Shown: in pieces, positions 27,588-34,572 of the stretch
Layout of the letters: each line of letters begins with the position of its first letter
Numbering within the stretch: position 1 is the stretch's first letter
From: Alphaproteobacteria bacterium
Lineage (GTDB): Bacteria; Pseudomonadota; Alphaproteobacteria; Micavibrionales; UBA1664
DNA length: 35,674 nt
NCBI GenBank assembly: GCA_018969935.1
Contig: JAGWXJ010000003.1
Span: 1 to 35,674 of the forward strand
Direction: 5' to 3'
The notes under the pieces: model-generated
Seen by the model: only the letters and a program-made list of their open reading frames with translations
Database searches by the model: none
What the model was told of the DNA's origin: nothing
Program-made: the position numbers and the translations under genes

Positions 27588-27827
27588 TTGGCGCAATCGC
27601 AAAACATACGTACCAACCGCATCGTCATCTGGCACGGCATGAACAACCGCGGCAAACCTGCCATCGCCTACATCAACGATGATGGCGCCGCCATAGTTGA
27701 TATTTTCAACATGCGCGGTTCTGTTTCGGAAGTGGCGGCAATGGTTGAATCCCGCTATCCGAAGGGCCTCGCGCGCCGCGGAATATTTGAGAAATTCACA
27801 ACTCTCTACAGCTTGATGCCGCGCTGA
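27588..27827 (+). CDS. Small hypothetical protein
   Basis: This 79-residue frame begins with a TTG seven bases after the helicase stop; the first ATG is at 27639 and would give 62 residues. Its segment KPAIAYINDDGAAIVDIFNMRG looks like protein rather than noise (alternating strands). No family is recognised and no Shine-Dalgarno is visible for either start. Codon use (C/G at third positions) fits the neighbours. The start is uncertain. Confidence 0.45.
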   Translation: MAQSQNIRTNRIVIWHGMNNRGKPAIAYINDDGAAIVDIFNMRGSVSEVAAMVESRYPKGLARRGIFEKFTTLYSLMPR

Positions 27828-27888
27828 AATACGCGTGTAAAAAATCACGCTGCCACTAAAAAACCGTTTGCGAACCCCAGCAACTTGC

Positions 27889-27922
27889 CTCAAAATTTTT
27901 GAGTCGGGACAATCGTTCCGAA
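27889..27922. repeat. Structured leader upstream of a 50-residue gene
   Basis: CTCAAAA-T-TTTTGAG (27889-27903) is an exact inverted repeat. Right after it, a CGGGAC-AATC-GTTCCG hairpin-forming segment (27905-27920) follows in a 178-base stretch without a clear gene (27828-28005). The rest of this stretch is AT-rich, and I see no clear promoter. Confidence 0.35.
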
Positions 27923-28005
27923 GCCTCAAAAAACTCTTGCATTCAATTTCAAAAAACGCTTTTTTCTCTGCCGCAGAAAGCCAGAGCCGTGAAAGGAGAA
28001 ACGTG

Positions 28006-28158
28006 ATGTTTGGTCTATCGCTCAAAATTACGGAGTTTTTCCCCGGTGATCTCACGGCTATCTTCGGCAACAAATGGCTTTGCCCCCAGCAGGAAACCGA
28101 AAAGTACAAAACCTACGGTGATTGCTACACCTGCCCCGGCACGCTGACGTTCAGCTGA
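28006..28158 (+). CDS. Small 50-residue cysteine-containing protein
   Basis: ATG at 28006 is preceded by a strong AGGAG (27994-27998) at seven bases, better than most in this window, and the frame gives 50 residues. The product has three cysteines (C26, C40, C43, in LCPQQ and DCYTCPG) and aromatic residues, but no recognised family. A longer frame back to 27868 exists, but its upstream part is in the AT-rich leader and lacks a start signal. It precedes the GNAT gene by about 55 bases, so it may be co-transcribed with it. Confidence 0.6.
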   Translation: MFGLSLKITEFFPGDLTAIFGNKWLCPQQETEKYKTYGDCYTCPGTLTFS

Positions 28159-28212
28159 ACCACCGCTTCAAAAAAATTGCATCTGGAAACCGTTAGCCCT
28201 AACTATGCGCTA

Positions 28213-29043
28213 ATGGACTCGAAGCCGTTCGACATCTGCATGCATTTCCGCGCCGCGTCTGCGCAGGTGCATGTTGTCGACCCGAAGATCGCGGGCTCTT
28301 ACGAACTGCTGGAGCAAGCGTATAACGAGATGCTTGTCACAACCTTCCCCGAGGAAGCCCCCTACGAAACGCTCGAAAAATGGCACAGGCGCCTTGAAGC
28401 CGCCGACGCTCCCTCCCGCTATATAATCGGCATCTCGGGCGAACATCTGGACAACCCGAAAAAACGCAAGCTCATGGGCCTGTTTGTCGGCATCTACTAC
28501 AAGAAGGCCGATGCGGGTGTACTGGCCTACAACATCGTAAAACCCCAGTGGCAAGGTTCGGGCTTGGGCGCGGCCCAAGTAGAAATGCGCCGCAAACTGA
28601 TGCTGGAAGCTGCAAGACAGGAAGGCAAAAAGCTCGGCGGCATCTTCGCCGAATGTAATGACCCCGCCCTGATGCCATCCTCGGAAGACGTGATGGACCC
28701 GCGCAAGCGCATCGAGATGTACGCAAAAATGGGCGGCCTTCGCGTCCCCATCAAATACAGCCTGCAACTGGGCCCCGACCCTGCCGACAAATCCGACAAA
28801 ATGATGCTGATTGCCTTCCCTCACCCCGCAACGGAGGAATATCCGCAGTACCGCTGCATCGCCGAATTCATCAGGGGGATTTATGAAGTGCGCGGCTTCG
28901 ACCCCGAAAAGCACCCCGATTTCCACCGCATGGAAAGGCAATTGCGCCGCGGCTTCCACAAAGGCAGACAGTCAACGGAAGGCTGGTTAATACCACTGGT
29001 CAACAAACAGGGTCGTTACGACCGCCACCGCTTCATCCTTTAA
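28213..29043 (+). CDS. GNAT family N-acetyltransferase
   Basis: The 276-residue protein has a GNAT fold: the acetyl-CoA pyrophosphate loop is KPQWQGSGLGAAQ (motif A, Q-x-x-G-x-G), preceded by the beta4 strand DAGVLAYNIV. It is longer than a minimal GNAT (about 150 residues) because of an N-terminal extension and a C-terminal arm ending in HRFIL. The acceptor is unknown. ATG 28213 is used; a TTG at 28177 is also possible, and neither has a Shine-Dalgarno. Its 3' end overlaps by 11 bases the convergent nitrilase-family gene. Fused GNAT-nitrilase proteins exist (YhcX type), so the pairing may be functional. Confidence 0.8.
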   Translation: MDSKPFDICMHFRAASAQVHVVDPKIAGSYELLEQAYNEMLVTTFPEEAPYETLEKWHRRLEAADAPSRYIIGISGEHLDNPKKRKLMGLFVGIYYKKADAGVLAYNIVKPQWQGSGLGAAQVEMRRKLMLEAARQEGKKLGGIFAECNDPALMPSSEDVMDPRKRIEMYAKMGGLRVPIKYSLQLGPDPADKSDKMMLIAFPHPATEEYPQYRCIAEFIRGIYEVRGFDPEKHPDFHRMERQLRRGFHKGRQSTEGWLIPLVNKQGRYDRHRFIL

Positions 29044-29977
29044 AGGCGATAATCCCGCCCGGCCACGCCTCGGCACCCTCGCGGCGCTTGCGGCGGATGG
29101 CATCAATCGGCACCGCCCCCACATGCACATCACCCGCATGAGTCATGCTCATGCCGTAGCTGGGCTCCGATTGCAAAATGATGCCGTCTACAGCCATATC
29201 CATCTCGCACGGGCCGTAAATGGCGGCACCCGCAAAATTGGTTTCGCGCCCCACAAGGTAGGGCGGCACGCCAACCCCGCCGACAGCCGCCACGCCCATC
29301 ATGCCCTCGACGGCCCGCGCGCGGCAATTCAGGAACACGCGGTTGTATCCTGATGGATGCATCGTCATGGAAGGCACTAGAAGCACCTCGATCCCCTCGT
29401 GCATCAGGGCATGCACCACAGCCGATTGCTGGACATCAAGGCATACAAGCACGCCCACCTTCACGCCGTTCAGCATGAATGACGATATTGTCTGCCCGCC
29501 CTGCATGTTGTCGCCCTGCTCGTCCAGCTCCCACGGCGTCAGCACCATCTTGTCCTGCGTCAGCACCAACGTGCCATCAGCCCCGAAGACATAGGCGCGG
29601 TTGAAATACCGCGTCAGCGCCTCGTTCTTGCGGGTGTCGTTAAACTGTTTGAAATACGGCTCCGGATACGGCTTGGGCGCCCGCACGGGATACGAGCCCG
29701 CCAGAATCGCCAACCCCGTTTTTTTGGCAACGGCGGCAACGCCAGCCAACCCCGCTTCGTTTTGTGACTCCGTCCACTCGAAGCCGTCACCCGCCTTCAG
29801 ATCCTTCGGCGCAAACTGGTACCAGTGCACGCATGCATATTCGGGCAGCACCAGAATGTCCGCATTCTGCGCCTTTGCGGCTAATGCCTTTTCTTCGAGA
29901 AGCGCAATCCACGCCTCCATCGAAGCGACGGGAAACGAAAAATCGATAGGCCAGAGGGCAACGCGGAAATCAGTCAT
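29033..29977 (-). CDS. Nitrilase-superfamily carbon-nitrogen hydrolase
   Basis: The 314-residue protein has the complete Glu-Lys-Cys triad: E46 (VLPEYA), K143 (TQDKMVL) and C179 (VCLDVQQ). It should hydrolyse an amide, carbamoyl or nitrile bond of an unknown substrate in the cytosol. Context (next to polyamine genes, with agmatine deiminase 4.6 kb away) would suggest N-carbamoylputrescine amidase. However, the nucleophile context here is CLDVQQ, not the CWDQW expected for AguB, so I do not assign that function. Start ATG at 29977; its promoter region is shared with the divergent decarboxylase leader. Confidence 0.88.
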   Translation of the reverse strand: MTDFRVALWPIDFSFPVASMEAWIALLEEKALAAKAQNADILVLPEYACVHWYQFAPKDLKAGDGFEWTESQNEAGLAGVAAVAKKTGLAILAGSYPVRAPKPYPEPYFKQFNDTRKNEALTRYFNRAYVFGADGTLVLTQDKMVLTPWELDEQGDNMQGGQTISSFMLNGVKVGVLVCLDVQQSAVVHALMHEGIEVLLVPSMTMHPSGYNRVFLNCRARAVEGMMGVAAVGGVGVPPYLVGRETNFAGAAIYGPCEMDMAVDGIILQSEPSYGMSMTHAGDVHVGAVPIDAIRRKRREGAEAWPGGIIAFKG

Positions 29978-29999
29978 CCGGATAGGTTAATTTTTTTCT

Positions 30000-30029
30000 T
30001 TGACAGGGGGTAGAAAATATTTGTATCAC
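30000..30029 (+). promoter_or_regulatory. Promoter of the polyamine decarboxylase leader
   Basis: A perfect -35 TTGACA (30000-30005) is followed after 18 bases by TATCAC (30024-30029) as a -10 candidate. Transcription would begin near 30036, giving a 5' leader of about 330 bases before the decarboxylase start at 30365. The -35 is exact; the -10 is only a moderate match. Confidence 0.55.
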
Positions 30030-30038
30030 GCCCCTAAT

Positions 30039-30057
30039 TGACTCATAATGTGAGTCA
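30039..30057. promoter_or_regulatory. Perfect 7-bp dyad at the predicted transcript start
   Basis: TGACTCA-TAATG-TGAGTCA is an exact inverted repeat with a five-base centre, immediately after the predicted transcription start. It may be an operator for a dimeric repressor or the first hairpin of the leader RNA. No terminator T-tract follows. Confidence 0.5.
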
Positions 30058-30160
30058 TCACGTACGTGCCTCTGGCCTGAAATAGTGGTTTATGTAACGG
30101 CGTAAAACTTGGGTTGAATTGGGGACCAAGCCCCACAACTTTGAATTAGGGTTTTATGTC

Positions 30161-30280
30161 ATGATCACTTTTACAACTGCCTGGGGCCACACGCCCCCCA
30201 TAGGAATGGAAATTGGTTCTTCCACTCACCTGATTGGGCACGGCGTGCTTTCGCACGCATCGACCCGTCGCAACGGATAA
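30161..30280 (+). CDS. 39-codon leader ORF in the decarboxylase 5' leader
   Basis: ATG at 30161 has AGGG at 30148-30151, nine bases upstream, and opens a 39-residue frame ending in a TAA at 30278-30280. The peptide (MITFTTAWGHTPPIGMEIG at the start, STRRNG at the end) contains four His and an Arg-Arg pair two residues before the last. Gammaproteobacterial speF genes are known to be controlled by a leader peptide (SpeFL) that stalls ribosomes with ornithine; this peptide is not similar overall but could play a like role. Translation is unproven. Confidence 0.4.
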   Translation: MITFTTAWGHTPPIGMEIGSSTHLIGHGVLSHASTRRNG

Positions 30281-30364
30281 ACGGTCAAGGCTTTAGAACT
30301 TCCGGCTTTTAATATGGCCGGGGGAACGAAGCCCTATCCGCTTTCCTCGATGGAGATGCGCACG

Positions 30365-31570
30365 ATGTCAAACATCATCACCCCCCAAAGCTTTGCCAAC
30401 CGCACGCCGCGCCAAGTGGCCCTGCCCCCTCATGCCTATACGGGCGAGGTATCGGACGTTGTGCGCCAGCTGGCCCCCGTCAACCCGCTGTACATCATGT
30501 GGCCGGAACGCATTGCCGAAGCGGCAAAACAATTCCTGACCCAATTCCCCGGCGAAACGGTTTACGCAACCAAATGCAACCCAGACAAAATCGCGATCCA
30601 GACCATGTATCGCGCTGGCGTCCGCGCATTTGATGTCGCCTCCATCGGCGAGGTCCGCCTCGTCCGCAAGCTGGCCCCCAAAGCCAAGCTGTACTTCATG
30701 CACACCATCAAGTCGCCCGAGGCGATTGCCGAGGCCTACAAGGTCCACGGCGTCCGCGCCTTCGTGCTCGACAGCATGGATGAGCTTTACAAGATCATGC
30801 GCGCAACCGAACTCGCTCAGGACCTCGAGCTGTTCGTGCGCATGGCCCTGCCGAAAAACAGCAAAGCCCAGATCGACTTCTCGACCAAATTCGGGGCCCT
30901 GCCCTACGATGCAGCAGACTTGCTTAAAGCCTGCCGCCCCGTAGCCTCGCGCCTTGGCCTCTGCCTGCACGTGGGCACCCAGTGCACCGACCCTGCCGCC
31001 TACAAGCGCGCAGTGAAAGTGGCGGCGCAAGTGCTCAAGGCATCCAAAGTATCCATCGACGTCCTCGACGTTGGCGGTGGCTTCCCCGTGGAATACCCCG
31101 GCTCCCAGCCCCTGCCCCCGTTCCAGGATTTCGTGGACACCATCACGAGCGCCCTCAAGGCCCAGAAGATGGATACCATCCCCCTCATGTGCGAACCGGG
31201 CCGCGCGCTCGTGGCCAACGCCGTATCCCTCGTGGTGCGCGTGGAAGGCCGCAAGGGCAACCTGCTGCACATCAACGACGGCACCTACGGCGGCCTCTTT
31301 GACGCGGGCGCCCAAGTGCGCGCGCGTTATGCCACCAAAGTCATCTCGCGTAACGGCACCGCCCGCCGCGAGCAGGATCTCGTCCCCTACCGTTTCGCAG
31401 GCCCTACCTGCGATTCCATCGACATGATGAAAGGGCCGTTCATGCTGCCCTCCGACATCGTGGCAGGCGACTGGATTGAAATTCAGACCATGGGCGCCTA
31501 TTCTCAGGCCCTGAGGTCGAACTTCAACGATTTCGGTCACGCCGACCAAATCGTGATGAAAAAGATTTAA
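30365..31570 (+). CDS. Fold-III ornithine/lysine-type decarboxylase
   Basis: The 401-residue enzyme is a PLP-dependent decarboxylase of the alanine-racemase fold. K70 (VYATKCNPD) binds PLP, HVGTQC and GGGFPVEYPG line the cofactor site, EPGRALV is the phosphate contact, and C349-D350 (GPTCDSIDMM) is the catalytic Cys/specificity region. It should make putrescine from ornithine (and possibly cadaverine from lysine). The start at 30365 has TGGAG (30351-30355) nine bases upstream; a longer frame from 30314 starts inside a leader hairpin and is unlikely. Carboxynorspermidine synthase follows in ten bases, so the two are an operon. Confidence 0.9.
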   Translation: MSNIITPQSFANRTPRQVALPPHAYTGEVSDVVRQLAPVNPLYIMWPERIAEAAKQFLTQFPGETVYATKCNPDKIAIQTMYRAGVRAFDVASIGEVRLVRKLAPKAKLYFMHTIKSPEAIAEAYKVHGVRAFVLDSMDELYKIMRATELAQDLELFVRMALPKNSKAQIDFSTKFGALPYDAADLLKACRPVASRLGLCLHVGTQCTDPAAYKRAVKVAAQVLKASKVSIDVLDVGGGFPVEYPGSQPLPPFQDFVDTITSALKAQKMDTIPLMCEPGRALVANAVSLVVRVEGRKGNLLHINDGTYGGLFDAGAQVRARYATKVISRNGTARREQDLVPYRFAGPTCDSIDMMKGPFMLPSDIVAGDWIEIQTMGAYSQALRSNFNDFGHADQIVMKKI

Positions 31571-31580
31571 GGAGAAAAAT

Positions 31581-32807
31581 ATGGATAGCGTACTGATTAT
31601 CGGCGCCGGCGGCGCAGGTTCGGTTGTGGCCAAAAAATGCGCCATGAACCCCGATGTGTTCAAGAAAATCCACTTGGCGTCCCGTACGCTCTCGAAGTGC
31701 GAGGCCATCGCGCGCGAGTGCAAAAGCACGGTCACGACCTCGCAGGTGGACGCCGATGACACGCAACAGGTCATCAAGCTCATCGAAAAGGTGAAGCCCG
31801 ATCTGCTCATCAACATGGCCCTGCCGTATCAGGACCTCACGATCATGGATGCGTGCTTGGCAACAGGCGTCCACTACATGGACACCGCCAACTACGAACC
31901 CAAGGACGAAGCCAAGTTTTCCTACAAATGGCAGTGGCCCTACCACGACAAGTTCAAGGAAAAAGGCATCATGGGCGTGCTCGGCTGCGGCTTTGACCCC
32001 GGCATGTCCAACATCTACTGCGCCTACGCTCAAAACCAGCTGTTCGATGAAATCCATACCATCGATATCGTCGACTGCAACGCAGGTGACCACGGCCACG
32101 CCTTTGCCACCAACTTCAACCCCGAAATCAACATCCGCGAGGTAACCCAACGCGGCAAATACTGGAAAGACGGCCAGTGGATTGAAATTGATCCGCTCTC
32201 CATCGCCTGCATGGTCGATTACCCTGAAGTCGGCCCCAAAAAGTCTTACCTGATTTATCACGAGGAAGAAGAGTCTCTGGTCAAGAACATCCGTGGCCTC
32301 AAGCAAATCCGCTTCTGGATGACCTTCTCGGATAACTACATCAAGCACCTCGATGTCCTGCAAAACGTGGGCATGACCCGCATCGACCCCGTTATTTACA
32401 ACGGCGTCGAAATCATCCCGCTGCAGTTCCTCAAGGCCCTGCTGCCCGAGCCGTCATCCTTGGCTGAAAACTACACGGGCAAAACCTCCATCGGTTGCAT
32501 CTTCGAAGGCACCAAAGGCGGTAAACCCGTTAAAAAGTTCATCTACAACGTCTGCGACCACGCCAAAACGAACACCGAACTGGGCGCACAGGCCGTGTCC
32601 TACACCACGGGCGTACCAGCAGTCACGGGCGCGATGATGATGTTCAAAGGCATCTGGAAGGGTGCGGGCGTGTTCAACGTAGAACAACTGCCGCCCGAGC
32701 CGTTCATGGAAGAAGTGGCCAAACAAGGCCTGCCGTGGCACGTCAAGGACCTCGACGCCAAAACAGAAGCCGAACTCAAAGGCGCAAAAGAACTCAAAGC
32801 CGCATAA
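31581..32807 (+). CDS. Carboxynorspermidine/carboxyspermidine synthase (saccharopine dehydrogenase family)
   Basis: The 408-residue enzyme condenses L-aspartate-beta-semialdehyde with putrescine (or diaminopropane), reducing the imine with NADPH to carboxyspermidine. It has the N-terminal Rossmann motif LIIGAGGAGSVVAKKC (residues 5-20), the VHYMDTANYEP segment and a C-terminal region matching saccharopine-dehydrogenase-like CANSDH enzymes (DVLQNVGM, TTGVPAVTGAMMMFKG). The start has AAGGAG seven bases upstream. It sits between the diamine-making decarboxylase and the partner decarboxylase nspC, the usual pathway order. A hairpin with a T-run follows. Confidence 0.92.
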   Translation: MDSVLIIGAGGAGSVVAKKCAMNPDVFKKIHLASRTLSKCEAIARECKSTVTTSQVDADDTQQVIKLIEKVKPDLLINMALPYQDLTIMDACLATGVHYMDTANYEPKDEAKFSYKWQWPYHDKFKEKGIMGVLGCGFDPGMSNIYCAYAQNQLFDEIHTIDIVDCNAGDHGHAFATNFNPEINIREVTQRGKYWKDGQWIEIDPLSIACMVDYPEVGPKKSYLIYHEEEESLVKNIRGLKQIRFWMTFSDNYIKHLDVLQNVGMTRIDPVIYNGVEIIPLQFLKALLPEPSSLAENYTGKTSIGCIFEGTKGGKPVKKFIYNVCDHAKTNTELGAQAVSYTTGVPAVTGAMMMFKGIWKGAGVFNVEQLPPEPFMEEVAKQGLPWHVKDLDAKTEAELKGAKELKAA

Positions 32808-32810
32808 GCA

Positions 32811-32839
32811 AAAATCCCCGCTACGGCGGGGATTTTTTT
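32811..32839 (+). terminator. Intrinsic terminator or attenuator between synthase and nspC
   Basis: AAAATCCCCGC-TACG-GCGGGGATTTT (32811-32836) is an 11-bp stem followed by seven T residues. By form it is a standard intrinsic terminator, yet it lies inside a pathway operon and its T-run abuts a start codon of nspC at 32840. It may reduce expression of nspC relative to the upstream genes. Confidence 0.8.
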
Positions 32840-34063
32840 ATGGCGCAAGCCCTAACCCCGCACTATCTTTTCAACATGAAAAACGCATCCCGCCTGCCAC
32901 TCGCAACCATGCACACACCCGCCTATGTCGCAGATGTGGCAGCCATCCGCCAGAACCTCGAACGTGCTGACAAAATCCGCAAAGGCGCTGGCTGCAAGGT
33001 GCTGCTGGCCACCAAGGCGTTTTCGTTTACCGCCCTCTTTCCCATGATGCGCGACTATCTGGACGGCACGACCGCCAGCGGCCTCTACGAAGCCAAAATG
33101 GGCGCTGATTACTTCGGCAAGGAAATCCACGTCTACGCCCCCGCCTACACCGATGCCGAACTGGAAGGATTGGCAAAGCTGACCGACCACATCTACGTGA
33201 ACTCCCCATCCCAGCTCGCACGCTACCTGCCCATCCTGAAGGGCAAGAAAATCGGCATCCGCATCAACCCCGAATATTCGCTCAGCACCGTCGGCGGCGA
33301 GCTTTACGACCCCTGCGCCCCCTGCTCGCGCTTCGGCACCCGCAAGGACCAGCTGGATGATTTGCCGTGGGAACACATCCACACCCTCCATGCCCACGTC
33401 CTGTGCGAAAGCCGTACCGCCGCGGGCACTATCGGCCTCATCGACACCCTCGATGAAAAATTCGGCGCCTACGTTAAACGCGTTAAAGCCGTGAACTTGG
33501 GTGGCGGGCACTTCTTCAACGATGCCGGTTTTGAAATCGAGCCACTAATCGCCCGCATCAAAGCCTTCCGCGAAAAATACGGCGTCGAAGTCATCCTCGA
33601 ACCCGGCGGTACGCTTGTGTATGATGCGGGTTATCTGGTTACATCCGTCATCGATGTCCACAAAAACGGCGATACGCAAATCGCCATCCTCGACAGCTCG
33701 GCTTCCTGCCACATGCCCGACATCATCGAAACCAACGGCGAATTCACGCCAGAAATTGTCGGCGCAACCCGCGACCTGATGGATGGCGCATACCCGCACC
33801 ACTACCTCATGGGCGGCAAAACCTGCATGACGGGCGACTTCATCGCAACCGCCTACGCCTTCAGGGAACCACTCAAAATCGGCGATAAAGTCGTCTTTTG
33901 CGACCAGATGCAATACAGCTTCGTCAAGGACACCACCTTCAACGGCACCCCGCTGCCCGATATGGCTGTCCTGCACGAAGACGGCCGCTACGAAGTAGTC
34001 CAGACTTACGGTTACGAAGACTTCCTCCGCCGCGTCGGCGGCCCCGTCAAAATATCAATGTAA
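32840..34063 (+). CDS. nspC: Carboxynorspermidine/carboxyspermidine decarboxylase
   Basis: The enzyme decarboxylates carboxyspermidine to spermidine (or the norspermidine analogue). The protein (407 residues from 32840) is a PLP fold-III decarboxylase: LLATKAFSF holds the PLP lysine, YLDGTTASGLYEAKMG is an NspC-type signature, VNLGGGHFF and LEPGGTLVYDAG contact PLP, and GKTCMTGD holds the active-site cysteine. Start choice is open. ATG 32840 has GGGG seven to eight bases upstream, but that lies in the terminator stem; 32876 and 32909 lack any ribosome-binding site. Its end overlaps by nine bases a convergent GNAT gene. Confidence 0.92.
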   Translation: MAQALTPHYLFNMKNASRLPLATMHTPAYVADVAAIRQNLERADKIRKGAGCKVLLATKAFSFTALFPMMRDYLDGTTASGLYEAKMGADYFGKEIHVYAPAYTDAELEGLAKLTDHIYVNSPSQLARYLPILKGKKIGIRINPEYSLSTVGGELYDPCAPCSRFGTRKDQLDDLPWEHIHTLHAHVLCESRTAAGTIGLIDTLDEKFGAYVKRVKAVNLGGGHFFNDAGFEIEPLIARIKAFREKYGVEVILEPGGTLVYDAGYLVTSVIDVHKNGDTQIAILDSSASCHMPDIIETNGEFTPEIVGATRDLMDGAYPHHYLMGGKTCMTGDFIATAYAFREPLKIGDKVVFCDQMQYSFVKDTTFNGTPLPDMAVLHEDGRYEVVQTYGYEDFLRRVGGPVKISM

Positions 34064-34555
34064 CCAGTCTTCTGATTGTAGCTTCGATAGCTCGCAGCAG
34101 GGTTGCCCGCCTAACAGCTTGTCAAAAGTAAACACGGGCGAGTTGTTGTATGCCAGCTGCGGCCATGCCGTTTGCGTAAACCCGCTGGCCTTGTAAAACT
34201 GCGCAAGGCGCGTGCCTTCAAGCTCCATCACCGTCGTCCAGATCAAAAAGCGCGAAGCCCCGCGCGCCGCTGCCTTGGCCAGCATCTCGTTCAATATGGC
34301 TTTGCCTAGCCCCTCGCCACGCCGCTCGGGCGCTAGGGCATACCAATCCATCCAGATATCGCCCGGATACTGCCTGAGGCCATAAATACCGCAGATGCCA
34401 AATGCGCCGGCTTGGTCACAAACAAGCCAGCGTTCATAGCCAACCACCTTGGCAGGGTCGGTCGTGTGGGAATCCTTTGGAAACAACGCCCTGAAAAGGC
34501 GCAGATATTCTTCCAAATTCGTGTCATTTACGCTAACAAGGCTGTAACTGCTCAT
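34055..34555 (-). CDS. GNAT family N-acetyltransferase
   Basis: The 166-residue protein is a typical single-domain GNAT: strand DIWMDWYALAPE, the acetyl-CoA loop RRGEGLGKAIL (R-x-x-G-x-G), then FLIWTTVMELEGTRLAQFYKASGF (motif B). The acceptor is unknown. Since it stands between nspC and aguA a polyamine substrate is possible, but nothing in the sequence shows this. The start at 34555 begins the homologous region; the frame continues upstream but that part is antisense to aguA. No Shine-Dalgarno is evident. It is divergent from aguA by 17 bases and overlaps nspC's end. Confidence 0.85.
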   Translation of the reverse strand: MSSYSLVSVNDTNLEEYLRLFRALFPKDSHTTDPAKVVGYERWLVCDQAGAFGICGIYGLRQYPGDIWMDWYALAPERRGEGLGKAILNEMLAKAAARGASRFLIWTTVMELEGTRLAQFYKASGFTQTAWPQLAYNNSPVFTFDKLLGGQPCCELSKLQSEDWLH

Positions 34556-34572
34556 GTGAAGGATTTTACGCG

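Larger units (their letters stand above)
30036..30364 (+). ncRNA. Structured 5' leader of the decarboxylase gene
   Basis: This leader holds several possible hairpins: TGGGG/CCCCA (30120-30135), GGGGC-CACAC-GCCCC (30183-30197), GCGTGC-TTTC-GCACGC (30243-30258) and CTTCCGGC/GCCGGGGG (30299-30324). A possible GACCCGT/ACGGTC pairing around 30262-30287 overlaps the end of a small ORF (30161-30280). Leaders named speF RNAs are known upstream of alphaproteobacterial ornithine decarboxylase genes; this may be a member, but I cannot confirm the consensus by eye. No clear intrinsic terminator is seen within it. Confidence 0.5.

Noticed and set aside
27833-27850. GCGTG/CACGC hairpin as terminator after the small ORF at 27588
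   Set aside because: Only five base pairs with an eight-base loop and no T-run on either side.
29033-29977. Calling the nitrilase-family gene aguB
   Set aside because: The position is suggestive, but the nucleophile motif differs from that of N-carbamoylputrescine amidase, so only the superfamily is supported.
30368-31816. A 482-residue open frame on the minus strand across the decarboxylase gene
   Set aside because: It is antisense to a gene with all PLP-decarboxylase motifs, and its composition (runs of Gly, Val, His, Ala, Asp) is the usual shadow of GC-rich coding sequence.
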